Positions 38,427-46,760 of a stretch of DNA of 64,000 nucleotides are shown piece after piece (the first letter of the stretch is position 1; each line of letters opens with the position of its first letter). Location of the stretch: assembly GCA_964550375.1 (NCBI GenBank), contig CAZJYX010000004.1, positions 1 to 64,000 on the forward strand, read 5' to 3'. Origin of the DNA: JAAYXS01 sp964550375. GTDB taxonomy: Bacteria > Planctomycetota > Phycisphaerae > UBA1845 > Fen-1342. A model generated the notes under the pieces. That model did not search any database and was not told the DNA's origin. It saw nothing but the letters and a program-made list of their open reading frames with translations. The position numbers and the translations under genes were made by a program.

Positions 38427-40276
38427 TACCCGGGGCCCCCCCGGCCCCGACCCGCTCCGCCGGGGGATCGCTCCCGGCCGTCACCTTGTCCGGAACCCTG
38501 GCGTTCCTGCCGGCGGCGTTCGAACTCGGCGCGTTCCTCGGGCGTCATGCTCTCCATGCGCTGCCGCAGGTGGGCTTCGCGCTCCTCGGGAGACATGCTC
38601 TCGAAGCGTCGGCGCCGCTCCTCGCGTTGCTCGGGCGTGAGGTCGCCGCCGGGCCCGCCGCGCTGCTGTTCGGCTTGGGCGCCTGGGGCGGTCGGCCCGG
38701 GCGGCGCCGCTAGCGGGGCTGCGCCGGCGGTCTCCGCGCTGCCCGCCGACAGGTCGGCGGCCATAGCCGCCTCCTCGGCCTCGGCCTTGGCATCCAGTGG
38801 CGGCGTCAGCGTCACTTCCTGGCCGGCCTTGAGGCCGGCGAGCACGTGCACCATTGAGTTGTTGTCCATGCCGATCTCGATCGGCCGGGGCTCGAAGCCG
38901 CCGCGCTCGCGCACGTAAGCCGTGGGCGTGCCGCCGATGCGCAGGACAGCCTGCACCGGCACGTACACGGCGTCGGGATACTGCGCGACGACGATCTCGG
39001 CCTGGCAATTCATGCCGGTGCGCAACTCCTGATGGGTCGTATCGAGGTGAATCTCGGTCGGGTAGACCTTGAGATCGGGGTTCATCCAGGCGCTTTGGGC
39101 GTCGGGCAGCGGGGCGATCTTCGCCACGCGGCCGGTGAACACCTGTCCCGGCAGGGCATCGACCGTCACGCGGGCCGGCAGGCCGATGCGCACCTTCTCC
39201 AGGCTGGATTCGTGCACCTGGACTTCGGCCATCATGGACTCGGCCGACGGCAGGTAGATCAACTCCTGACGCTCGCGGACCGCCTGGCCCTCCTGCAAGG
39301 GCTCCTGGCGGCGCCAGCGGCCGCCGCCCTCGACCGAGGTCGCGTACACGACGAGGCCGTCGCGCGGCGCGTATATCTTGGTCTTGGCGATCTGGGCCTC
39401 GGTCTTCTCGAACTTGGAGCGTTGCTGGCGCAGCTCGGTTTCCTTGGCCTTCAAGTCAGCCTCGGCCTGCACGATGTCGGCATTGGCCTGGAGGTTGACG
39501 CGTTCCAAAGCCATGTGCATCTGCTCGACATTGCTTTCGAGCTCGGCCAGCTTGCGCTTGGAGGTGTACTCCTGGAGCAAATCCAGTGAGGCGACGGCCA
39601 GCTCGTAGTTGAGCTGCGCCCGGTTGTGCGTGAGCCGGTCGGCCTCAAGCTCGGTCTGCGAGATGTACTGTTCGTCGTACAGGCGCTCGGACCACTTGAG
39701 CTTCTCGGCCGCCCGCTCCAGCTCCTCGCGGGCCAGCGTAATATTGGCTTCCGCCTCCTTGAGCTCCTTGGGATGGACGCCCTCCACGTACTGTTTGACG
39801 TCCTCCAGGGCGAACTGGTAGTCCAGCTCGGCCCGGGAGATGTTGCTCTCGGCCTGGTTTTTCACCACGGCGAGGTTCTCGCGTGACCGGATGAAGGCCG
39901 CCTCGGCGTTATCCACCGAGATCTGCTGGAGGATCAGGTCGTCCTGCAGGCGGCTGGCGTCCAGCTCGACGAGCAGATCGCCCCGCTGAACACGGGTTCC
40001 TTCGGGGACCAGGTAGATGATCGTCGTCTGGCCTTCGACCTCGTTTTTCAGGCTGACCTGCTCGCGCGACTTCATCGTCCCGGATGTGACCACGCCGATG
40101 GTCAGGGGTCCCTGGCGCACGCGGAAAGTCGGCTGGGACCCGCCCGCGCTACCGGACCCGACCGAACCAGACAGCGCGAAGGCCAGTGCGCCGAGCGCGC
40201 CCAGGGCAATAACCAGACCGGCCACCAGTGGAATCCGGCGGCGTAGCTTCGGTGTGTTCATCGCTGCAGCACTCAT
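38426..40276 (-). CDS. MacA/HlyD-type membrane fusion protein
   Basis: A 616-residue periplasmic adaptor with an N-terminal anchor helix (about 16-35), two half-lipoyl segments (EQVSLKNEVEGQTTIIYLV and the ADL...KTKIYAPRDGLVVYA part) flanking a very long alpha-hairpin (about 120-310), then beta-barrel and membrane-proximal domains to about 505. The last 110 residues are unusual: an Ala-rich linker, then charged Arg/Glu helices with a repeated MSPEERE / MTPEERA unit, ending in Arg/Gly. It links the inner-membrane ABC pair to the TolC protein. It starts 4 bp after the TolC stop. Confidence 0.9.
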   Translation of the reverse strand: MSAAAMNTPKLRRRIPLVAGLVIALGALGALAFALSGSVGSGSAGGSQPTFRVRQGPLTIGVVTSGTMKSREQVSLKNEVEGQTTIIYLVPEGTRVQRGDLLVELDASRLQDDLILQQISVDNAEAAFIRSRENLAVVKNQAESNISRAELDYQFALEDVKQYVEGVHPKELKEAEANITLAREELERAAEKLKWSERLYDEQYISQTELEADRLTHNRAQLNYELAVASLDLLQEYTSKRKLAELESNVEQMHMALERVNLQANADIVQAEADLKAKETELRQQRSKFEKTEAQIAKTKIYAPRDGLVVYATSVEGGGRWRRQEPLQEGQAVRERQELIYLPSAESMMAEVQVHESSLEKVRIGLPARVTVDALPGQVFTGRVAKIAPLPDAQSAWMNPDLKVYPTEIHLDTTHQELRTGMNCQAEIVVAQYPDAVYVPVQAVLRIGGTPTAYVRERGGFEPRPIEIGMDNNSMVHVLAGLKAGQEVTLTPPLDAKAEAEEAAMAADLSAGSAETAGAAPLAAPPGPTAPGAQAEQQRGGPGGDLTPEQREERRRRFESMSPEEREAHLRQRMESMTPEERAEFERRRQERQGSGQGDGRERSPGGAGRGRGGPG

Positions 40277-40280
40277 CGTA

Positions 40281-42263
40281 TTATTCTATCCTGCTCTCCG
40301 GCAGGTGCTCCTGCCAGACGCCGCGCTCATCCACGACCAGCAGGCCCAGGTCACGCTGCAGGGCCAGCTCGCTGACGCGGTAGCTGACCAGCGCTGCCGT
40401 CAAGGCGTTCTGGGCCGTGACCAGCGCGTCCTGGGCCTCGAGCAGATCACGAATCTCCGCCCGGCCGGCCTCCAGGAACAGGGTCGTGCTGGCCACGCGG
40501 CGCTGGGCGACCTTGACCGCCTCCGCCTGAATCAGCGAACTCTCGCGCGCCTCCAGCAGCCGACTCAGGCCATCGCGAATCTCGAGCTTGATCTGATCCT
40601 CCAGGGCCTGCACGTTGCGCACCGCCTGCTCGAACCGCACCAGGCTGGCGCGATAGACATTGCGCTCGGCCGTCCGATCAAAGGGCAGGTCGATCGTCAG
40701 CAGGGCCGAATAGGAGCCCTCATCCGGCCGCAGAATCGCGTCGTCCAAGCCCGCCGACGCGAGCGCCCGCCGCTCGCCGGCCGAGCCGCTGCCCAGCAGG
40801 GTCAAGTCGGCGCGCAAGCGATCGGCGGCCACGGCCACCGTGCGCTGGGCATCGTGAATGCGGCCCACCGCCACGCGCAGGTCCAGACGCTGCATCAGGG
40901 CGGTGACAATCGCCTCGGTCTCGTCCAGTTCGTAGCGGCCCGCCCGGCCGCGCCCAGCGGGGACCAGCTCGATCGGGGCGTCCGCGGCGGGCACGTCGCC
41001 AGCGGCCGCGGTGGGAGTCTCACCAGCGATGAGGTCCTCCAACGCCGTGCTCAACGCATCCAACTCCGCGCGATCCAGTTCGACCACGGCATCGGTCGGC
41101 AAGCCCAGGGTCAGCTTGAAACCGTCTAGCTGCCGCTGGTAGGACTCCTGGGCTGAAACCCATTGATTGCGGGCCCGCAACTCGTCCTGCCGCGATTGAT
41201 CCACCTGGATTTCCGGCAACAGTCCGGCCTCCGCCAGCCGGCGGGCCCGCCGCGTCGAGGCGATCAGCCGCCGATAGTTGTCCTCGGCGTTCCGCACGGC
41301 GTCCTGTTGCCGCAGGACGGCGAGGTAGCCGGCCGCGACCTCCACGGCGAACACGCGTTTGTGGCGCTCAAACTCGTAAACCGCGTAGGTGACGTCGCGC
41401 TCGGCCTGCGTCAGGGGCTCCGTGACGACGAACCGTCCCGACCCGCGCAGCAGCGGCATGGTCACCGTCGCGTCCGCGAAGATCCCGCGCGAGAACAGCC
41501 GCTCCTGCGTCAGCATGGATACGAGGTCCAGGCCGATCTGTGCGGTATACGACAAGCCGCTCTTGAGCTGCTGGGACAGCCCGCCAAGGCCCCCGTATTC
41601 CAGGCCGGCGACGGTCTGCCGATCCGTGCGGCCCTCGGAGTCGATGACGACTTCGCGCTCAAGCTGGGCCTGGTACTGCCCGTCGAGCACGCCCGTCCAG
41701 GTGCGGCGAAACGCATCGTGCTCGAGGTCGAGTTGCAGCGCCGCCTCGAAAACGCGCTCCTTCTGGGTCTGGTATTCACGACTCTCATGGGCGGCGATCT
41801 GCAGGGCATCGTTCAGCGTCAGGCGCAGGGGCTGTGCGGTTGCGTAGGAATCTGCGAACAGATCGTCGCCGTCCCGCTTCTCGAGGTAGGCGCGGTCCGG
41901 CCATTGTGGAATGGGCTCGACGTCCTGCGACCCCAGCGAGGCGTTGGCAGAGCGTGGTAACTGCTGGTCAAGCAGCAGGCGCCGCCGAAGCGTGTCGGCC
42001 GGGCGTTCGATTGTGAACGGCTCGGTGCGACCGAGCGCCTCCGCCTGCTTGCGCGAGATGATGTCGTACGCAACCCCATCGGCCTCGATCCGATAGTCGG
42101 CCGGGCGACAGCCCGCCAGGAACATCACCAGGACCGCCGGGACGCCCGCCCGCAGGACCATTCCGGGCGACTTCCGGCGGCCACCCGTGCGACGAGCGCC
42201 GTACGGGAAAGTCCCGCCCAGTCCGGCCATCAGTGCACCTCGCAGACGAGCCTTCGCCGCCAT
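40281..42263 (-). CDS. TolC-family outer membrane efflux protein
   Basis: A 660-residue outer-membrane channel subunit. A lipoprotein-type signal occurs at VLVMFLAGC about 50 residues in, so the annotated N-terminus may be too long; I keep the ATG at 42263 because it overlaps the upstream stop (TGATG) and would be coupled. About 100 residues precede two TolC-type repeats of long helices and beta strands (LNDALQIAAHESREYQTQKE and VAVGRIHDAQRTVAVAADRL regions). The helices form the tunnel and the strands the barrel after trimerisation. It exports whatever the ABC pair delivers; the substrate is unknown. Confidence 0.88.
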   Translation of the reverse strand: MAAKARLRGALMAGLGGTFPYGARRTGGRRKSPGMVLRAGVPAVLVMFLAGCRPADYRIEADGVAYDIISRKQAEALGRTEPFTIERPADTLRRRLLLDQQLPRSANASLGSQDVEPIPQWPDRAYLEKRDGDDLFADSYATAQPLRLTLNDALQIAAHESREYQTQKERVFEAALQLDLEHDAFRRTWTGVLDGQYQAQLEREVVIDSEGRTDRQTVAGLEYGGLGGLSQQLKSGLSYTAQIGLDLVSMLTQERLFSRGIFADATVTMPLLRGSGRFVVTEPLTQAERDVTYAVYEFERHKRVFAVEVAAGYLAVLRQQDAVRNAEDNYRRLIASTRRARRLAEAGLLPEIQVDQSRQDELRARNQWVSAQESYQRQLDGFKLTLGLPTDAVVELDRAELDALSTALEDLIAGETPTAAAGDVPAADAPIELVPAGRGRAGRYELDETEAIVTALMQRLDLRVAVGRIHDAQRTVAVAADRLRADLTLLGSGSAGERRALASAGLDDAILRPDEGSYSALLTIDLPFDRTAERNVYRASLVRFEQAVRNVQALEDQIKLEIRDGLSRLLEARESSLIQAEAVKVAQRRVASTTLFLEAGRAEIRDLLEAQDALVTAQNALTAALVSYRVSELALQRDLGLLVVDERGVWQEHLPESRIE

Positions 42264-42454
42264 CACTTACCGGCCAGGTGGGTCGCCAGCGTCTCAACCA
42301 ACGAATCGGTGGCGGATTCAAGGGCGGCCCGCACCACGCTGGTCAATACCTGGTCGCCGTCGATCGGGCACCCGCCCGCCGCCAGCAGGAGCACACCCGC
42401 CAGGAACAGGGCCTTGAAGCGGGTGGATAGCCTTCTGAGTGCCGGGATTTGCAT
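42263..42454 (-). CDS. Small lipoprotein leading the efflux operon
   Basis: A 63-residue protein with a lipoprotein signal (FLAGVLLLAAGGC, lipidation near residue 28). The mature part is a short helix of about 35 residues (DGDQVLTSVVRAALESATDS). AGGAG sits 8 nt before the ATG at 42454; longer open frames upstream are not gene-like. Its TGA overlaps the ATG of the TolC gene, so it is the first cistron of the five-gene efflux operon. No family known to me; it may assist assembly of the outer-membrane channel or of the complex. Confidence 0.65.
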   Translation of the reverse strand: MQIPALRRLSTRFKALFLAGVLLLAAGGCPIDGDQVLTSVVRAALESATDSLVETLATHLAGK

Positions 42455-42889
42455 AGTCACGCTCCTCTGCAACCACTTGGCACGAGCGTCGCGCCGCGCG
42501 GCGACGCACTCCGCAGGCCGGAGGGCGATGGCCCCGCCCGGCGCCGCGCACGAATGCGGGCAGTATACCCGGGCAGAACCGCGCCGCGAACATCGCGCCC
42601 GGCCTCCGTGGCGACTGGGCGCGACGCGGCCAAGCGCAGACCGCGCCCCTTCGTCCGCTCCCCCAAGCTGGACGCTGGGCGGCCTGTTTGGGCAAAACGA
42701 TAGCCGGGCAGTGTTATTGCATTCCGCGCAGGTGACCTGGAAGACGGCGCGTCGACCGCGCGGCATTGGCATACGCGGTGCGGCCGATCAGAACGCCGAA
42801 CGGCGACGTTGCGCTGATCAGCACTTGGCGCGGCCGTGCGGCCGGCTCAGCGCGTCATCGCACGGCTCGGGCGACCGGGGCGGTTGTCG
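42455..42889 (-). other. Intergenic region with efflux operon promoter candidate
   Basis: A minus-strand TATACT at 42562-42567 lies about 108 nt before the small-lipoprotein start and could be the operon's -10; no clear -35 accompanies it. Nothing else was recognised. Confidence 0.35.
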
Positions 42890-43675
42890 CTAGTGGTCGT
42901 TGCTCCGGCTGCTGCCCCAGCCGCCGGTCACCAGGCAATCGACGAACGGGTCAATGTCGAACGCGTTGATCAGGCCATCGCCGTTGATGTCGGCCCGCAT
43001 GATGTCGCAGTCCGGGAACTGGGCGACATAGACCTCCGGGCTGGTTAACGCCAGCACGAATGGGTCGATGTCAAACGCGTTCACCAGCCCGTCGCAGTTC
43101 AAGTCGCCGCAGGGCACCGCCACCGTCACCGCCGCCGCGCCCAGCGTGCCGGTCACGTCCAGGCCCGGAACCGTCCCGTCGTAAACCACGGTGTATCCGA
43201 GCGGCGAGCCCGCGCTCGGGAGTATCGCGACTACTGTTTCCGACGTCTCGGCCAGCGCCTCGAATCGAAACGTGGTCAGCAGCGCGCCGGCCGGCGTGGC
43301 GACCACCGGCACGCCCAACTGAGCGTAGGCAATGTAGAGCCCGTCGCCGTCCTGCGGCGGGACCACCTCGTTCAGCCCGTACGGATCACCGACCGGAAAG
43401 CCCGAGACCAGCAGCGGTACGGCGCCGACCTGGTGATTGCCCAACAAGCGCAGATAGTCCGGATCCCAGCCCAGGATCACATCGGCGGCGGCCATCAACT
43501 GATCGTCGGTGCTGTCGGATACCACATACAGCCCAATCTCCACCACCGTGCCGACGAAAACGCCCTGCGCAGCCGGCCGGAACTCCAGATCAATCTCCCC
43601 GAGCGCCGCCGCCGGCAGCACACCACACAGCGCCACGCAGATCATGCCTTTAGCGCAATTAGCCCCTCGCAGCAT
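42890..43675 (-). CDS. Secreted cohesin-like protein with dockerin-like pair
   Basis: A 261-residue exported protein. Signal peptide (residues 1-25), then a beta-sandwich of about 160 residues that resembles cohesin domains (EFRPAAQGVFVGTVVEIGLY...ADVILGWDPDYLRLLG...LLTTFRFEAL), then two calcium-loop units, CGDLNCDGLVNAFDIDPFV and ADINGDGLINAFDIDPFV, near the C-terminus. Having both a cohesin-like and a dockerin-like part in one small protein would allow chain formation. AAGGAG precedes the ATG at 43675, preferred over the earlier ATG at 43786. The cohesin call is by strand pattern and is not certain. Confidence 0.8.
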   Translation of the reverse strand: MLRGANCAKGMICVALCGVLPAAALGEIDLEFRPAAQGVFVGTVVEIGLYVVSDSTDDQLMAAADVILGWDPDYLRLLGNHQVGAVPLLVSGFPVGDPYGLNEVVPPQDGDGLYIAYAQLGVPVVATPAGALLTTFRFEALAETSETVVAILPSAGSPLGYTVVYDGTVPGLDVTGTLGAAAVTVAVPCGDLNCDGLVNAFDIDPFVLALTSPEVYVAQFPDCDIMRADINGDGLINAFDIDPFVDCLVTGGWGSSRSNDH

Positions 43676-43793
43676 TCCATTCTCCTTTATCCATCGTCCC
43701 GACGGCCCGTCGGGGCTCCGCATCCAACTATCGCCGCACGTTCTCCGCTCAATCCGGCGGCGCCGCCCAGGCCCAGCGCACGCCATGCCCCCT

Positions 43794-46490
43794 CTACCGC
43801 CCCGGCGTCGGCCGGCGCTCGACCGATTGCGGACCTTTCTGAATCTCCTCCGCCGGAGCGGCCGGCCGCGCGCCCAGCAGGAACGCCGTAATGTCGGCCT
43901 GGTCCAGCCAGCCGTCGCCGTTCAGGTCGCCGGCCCGCAAATATCCCAGCCCGCGTTCGTCCAGTTCCGTAACCGCAATGGCCGCCAGCGGGCCGCCTTG
44001 GTCTGCCGCGCCCAGCGCATGCCGCACGCAGCAGCCGGGGTCGCTGACTTGCAGGTAGTTGATCTGGATGAACGTGAAGTCCGGCGTAAGCACCAGGCCG
44101 TCACAGCTGATGTCGGCATGGGGCAAGGGCGTGCCGCAGGGTGTGTCGCCCGAGCCGAACTGGTGGCTCCACTGCGACGAGAACACGCCGAAGTCCAGAA
44201 TATCGATCCATTGGTCGTCGTTCAGATTGCCGCCGATAAGCGGCTTATCGGCCGCTACGAAATCAGCGACGTAACGCGTACCTGCAATGGCGAAGTCCGG
44301 CGCGTCCAGCGTCCGGCGCAGCGTGTGCAGCCGGTCGCGGGCGGTGATGCACGTGTACACGCCGCAGTCCACCAGCAGCACCTGGTCGGCGGCAATCATC
44401 GGCGCACCTGACGCCGGCTTGGTGAACGTCAATTCGGCTTCGAGTGTCCGGGTCGGACTGGCCGCCGGGCACTCCCACAACTCAAACGTGATGCAGCGCG
44501 TCAGCGTCTGCGGGTACGCAGTGCCGGTGCTGACCGTCGGTGCGAGCGCGACGGTGACTAGCAGCTCGTTCAGCGCGCTGACCGTGACCGACTGGAGACA
44601 CTCGGCCGAGTTGCCGCAGGCATCCGTCGCCCGCCAGGTGATCGTCGTCGTGCCCAGCGGATACGGCTCGTCCAGGCCCTCGTTCCAGTTGTCCCGGTCG
44701 CCGCGCTTATACTCGACCAGCAGCGCCGAATCGCAGTTGTCGCTCGCCGCGGCCCAGCCCGGATCAACCGTCGCGTGACAGTAGCCCGCATCGGCGTAGG
44801 CCTCGATATCCTCCGGGCAATCAATCTCCGGGGCCGTGTCATCCGCGATCGTGATCATCTGCACGCACTCGGCCCAGTTGCCGGCCCCGTCGGTCGCCCG
44901 GTACGTGCGCGTGATTACGTGCGGATCAACCAGGCAACCGGAGCCTTCCTGAATCGCATCGCCCACGTGCGCCACGCTGAAGCCGCAGCAGCCGCTGTCA
45001 CTGGCACTGCCGCCCTGGGCCTCGAATTCGTCGTAGTCCGCCGCCGCCGGCGGCAGCGGATCGCTCAGGCATTGCAGATGAACATCGGCCGGACAGGCGA
45101 TCTCCGGCGGCGTGCCGTCGATACAGATTAGCGGCGAGTCCAACAGGTACGGCGCGAGCTCCTCGCCGTACTCGCTGCTCAAGCGCGTCGGCGGATCGTG
45201 CTCGCGGAAAGCCACCGCCGTAAGCCCCCCCCCCACGGCCTGGAACAGCAGTGTCGCCAACTCGGCCGAGGTGGTCGTCGGCGGCTGGCCGGCCGCATCA
45301 TCGATGCCGGCCGCCAGATCGAGCGCCCCGCCGTCGGCCGCGATCGGGAAGATGATCGGCAGCCCGTACGGGTCCGGCAGCACATAGCTGCCCTCTATGA
45401 ACGCCAGCAGGTCCGGCTCAAATGCCAGGAAGGCCTGGTAGCCGCGCACCAACTCCGGCAAACACGCTTGTGCCAGCGTAACCGCCAGCGCCTCCCCCGG
45501 CCGCACGCACAGATGCTCCGGCTCAGCGATATGCAGCGCCAGCGTGTTGGCACCCGTGCATTCCAGACCGCGTAGAATGATCCCCGACTGGTTCCGCCGC
45601 GTAGGATGCTGACAGGCGTCCATCTCGGCCGGATGGTTGTAGAACCCGTCGCCATTCCCCGGCGAAGACTCGCAGTCGCCATCCAGAACCCACAAATCCG
45701 ACCACATATGGTTCTGATTAACGCCGTAGACCACCGTGTCCGGGCCGGTGAAGACGGCGAATATGTCGGGGTCGAACACCGGGCTGCCGGCCGGGTACGA
45801 CGACCATTTCAGTGGCAGAATCTCCACGTAGAAGGTCTCGTCCAGGTCAAAGCTCAGCCCGGCGGTCGCCAGGTCAATCAGGCCGCTGCGGAAGACATAG
45901 AACCCCACCTCCGGCAGAGTGATCGGGTCGAAAGTGAACATCATCGAGGTTGCCGGGGCCGGCGGCTCCACGACCGGGTCGGACGCGTCCGCCACCGGAT
46001 CGGCCGGCGCGTTGTAGAAACTCACCACGATGCACGGGCGCAGGGTGTCGCCCGGGAAATCGCCGTGCAGCCCGAAGGAGAACTCCAGCTCCGTCACGTG
46101 ACCACCGCCGACCGCCGCCGCCCCCGGACCCATTGTCCCATCATCCAACGCCCAGTATACCAGCTCACCCCCCCCACTCGACGTCCAAAACCAGAACCCG
46201 TTGCCGCTATCCAGCAGCCCGCGATACAGATCGACCACGTCGCGTGATCCGGCCGCCGGGTCCACGTGTAACCCGTCCGTCAGCTCGGCGAGCCCGGCCC
46301 ACGCCGCCGCCATCGGCCGCAGCTCGTCCGCCGGCATTACCGGCACTTCGTTGAATTGCCGCTTTAGTGCGGCCAGTTCCGCCGGGCTGAGGGCCGTTTG
46401 CCCCCAGGCCGACCCGGCCGCCACTACCACCGTCAGCAGCCATATCCCGGCCCAACCGGGCCGCCGCGTTCCTCCCATGTCGTCGTACAT
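43794..46490 (-). CDS. Large secreted protein with cohesin-like and HYR domains
   Basis: An 898-residue exported protein. Signal peptide (to about residue 31), an unassigned beta region (about 60-300), a cohesin-like segment (about 315-455: LCVRPGEALAVTLAQACLPE...LAFEPDLLAFIEG), two HYR modules (about 455-635, each ending in an xTYRATDGAGNWAECVQMI-like motif), then a Cys-containing module shared with the next gene (about 638-850: RCITFELWECP, CGVYTCITARD, LNDDQWIDILDFGVFS). It ends with a calcium loop DLNGDGWLDQADITAFLLG and a polar tail. HYR domains are immunoglobulin-like adhesion modules. AGGAG precedes the ATG. Function unknown, probably surface adhesion or assembly. Confidence 0.85.
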   Translation of the reverse strand: MYDDMGGTRRPGWAGIWLLTVVVAAGSAWGQTALSPAELAALKRQFNEVPVMPADELRPMAAAWAGLAELTDGLHVDPAAGSRDVVDLYRGLLDSGNGFWFWTSSGGGELVYWALDDGTMGPGAAAVGGGHVTELEFSFGLHGDFPGDTLRPCIVVSFYNAPADPVADASDPVVEPPAPATSMMFTFDPITLPEVGFYVFRSGLIDLATAGLSFDLDETFYVEILPLKWSSYPAGSPVFDPDIFAVFTGPDTVVYGVNQNHMWSDLWVLDGDCESSPGNGDGFYNHPAEMDACQHPTRRNQSGIILRGLECTGANTLALHIAEPEHLCVRPGEALAVTLAQACLPELVRGYQAFLAFEPDLLAFIEGSYVLPDPYGLPIIFPIAADGGALDLAAGIDDAAGQPPTTTSAELATLLFQAVGGGLTAVAFREHDPPTRLSSEYGEELAPYLLDSPLICIDGTPPEIACPADVHLQCLSDPLPPAAADYDEFEAQGGSASDSGCCGFSVAHVGDAIQEGSGCLVDPHVITRTYRATDGAGNWAECVQMITIADDTAPEIDCPEDIEAYADAGYCHATVDPGWAAASDNCDSALLVEYKRGDRDNWNEGLDEPYPLGTTTITWRATDACGNSAECLQSVTVSALNELLVTVALAPTVSTGTAYPQTLTRCITFELWECPAASPTRTLEAELTFTKPASGAPMIAADQVLLVDCGVYTCITARDRLHTLRRTLDAPDFAIAGTRYVADFVAADKPLIGGNLNDDQWIDILDFGVFSSQWSHQFGSGDTPCGTPLPHADISCDGLVLTPDFTFIQINYLQVSDPGCCVRHALGAADQGGPLAAIAVTELDERGLGYLRAGDLNGDGWLDQADITAFLLGARPAAPAEEIQKGPQSVERRPTPGR

Positions 46491-46578
46491 GAGTCTTGCT
46501 CCTCTGCCCCCGGCGCACTGCCTCGCCGTCTCGGTTCGCGCTGGGGAGAAACCGTGCGCTGCAGTACTCCCGGCACAC

Positions 46579-46610
46579 GCGCCGGGCCACGGTCACCCAT
46601 GGCCCGGCGC
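46579..46610 (-). terminator. Strong hairpin, possible terminator
   Basis: gcgccgggcca (46579-46589) and tggcccggcgc (46600-46610) form a perfect 11-bp stem with a 10-nt loop. It lies about 150 nt downstream of the stop of the 1804-residue gene. There is no T-tract, so it may instead be an mRNA-stabilising end or a regulatory stem before the following gene. Confidence 0.4.
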
Positions 46611-46760
46611 CAGCGCCACAGGTCGTCGGCCGGCCGAACCGGCAGCGCGTGACCCTCTCAGCCACGCGCCGCCGGTTCCTTCAAACCCACCCGGGGCGGC
46701 CGTGCGCCCCAGGCAGCTACCGCTGTCGCGGCGCTAGTCGCGCGTTATGCGGACGCGCGC

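Noticed and set aside
38430..40050. Long plus-strand frames opposite the efflux operon
   Set aside because: They mirror the strongly biased codons of the minus-strand genes and contain no protein features of their own.
46579..46610. Perfect hairpin as a CRISPR repeat or attachment site
   Set aside because: It occurs once, with no spaced copies and no integrase nearby; a terminator or mRNA-end structure is simpler.
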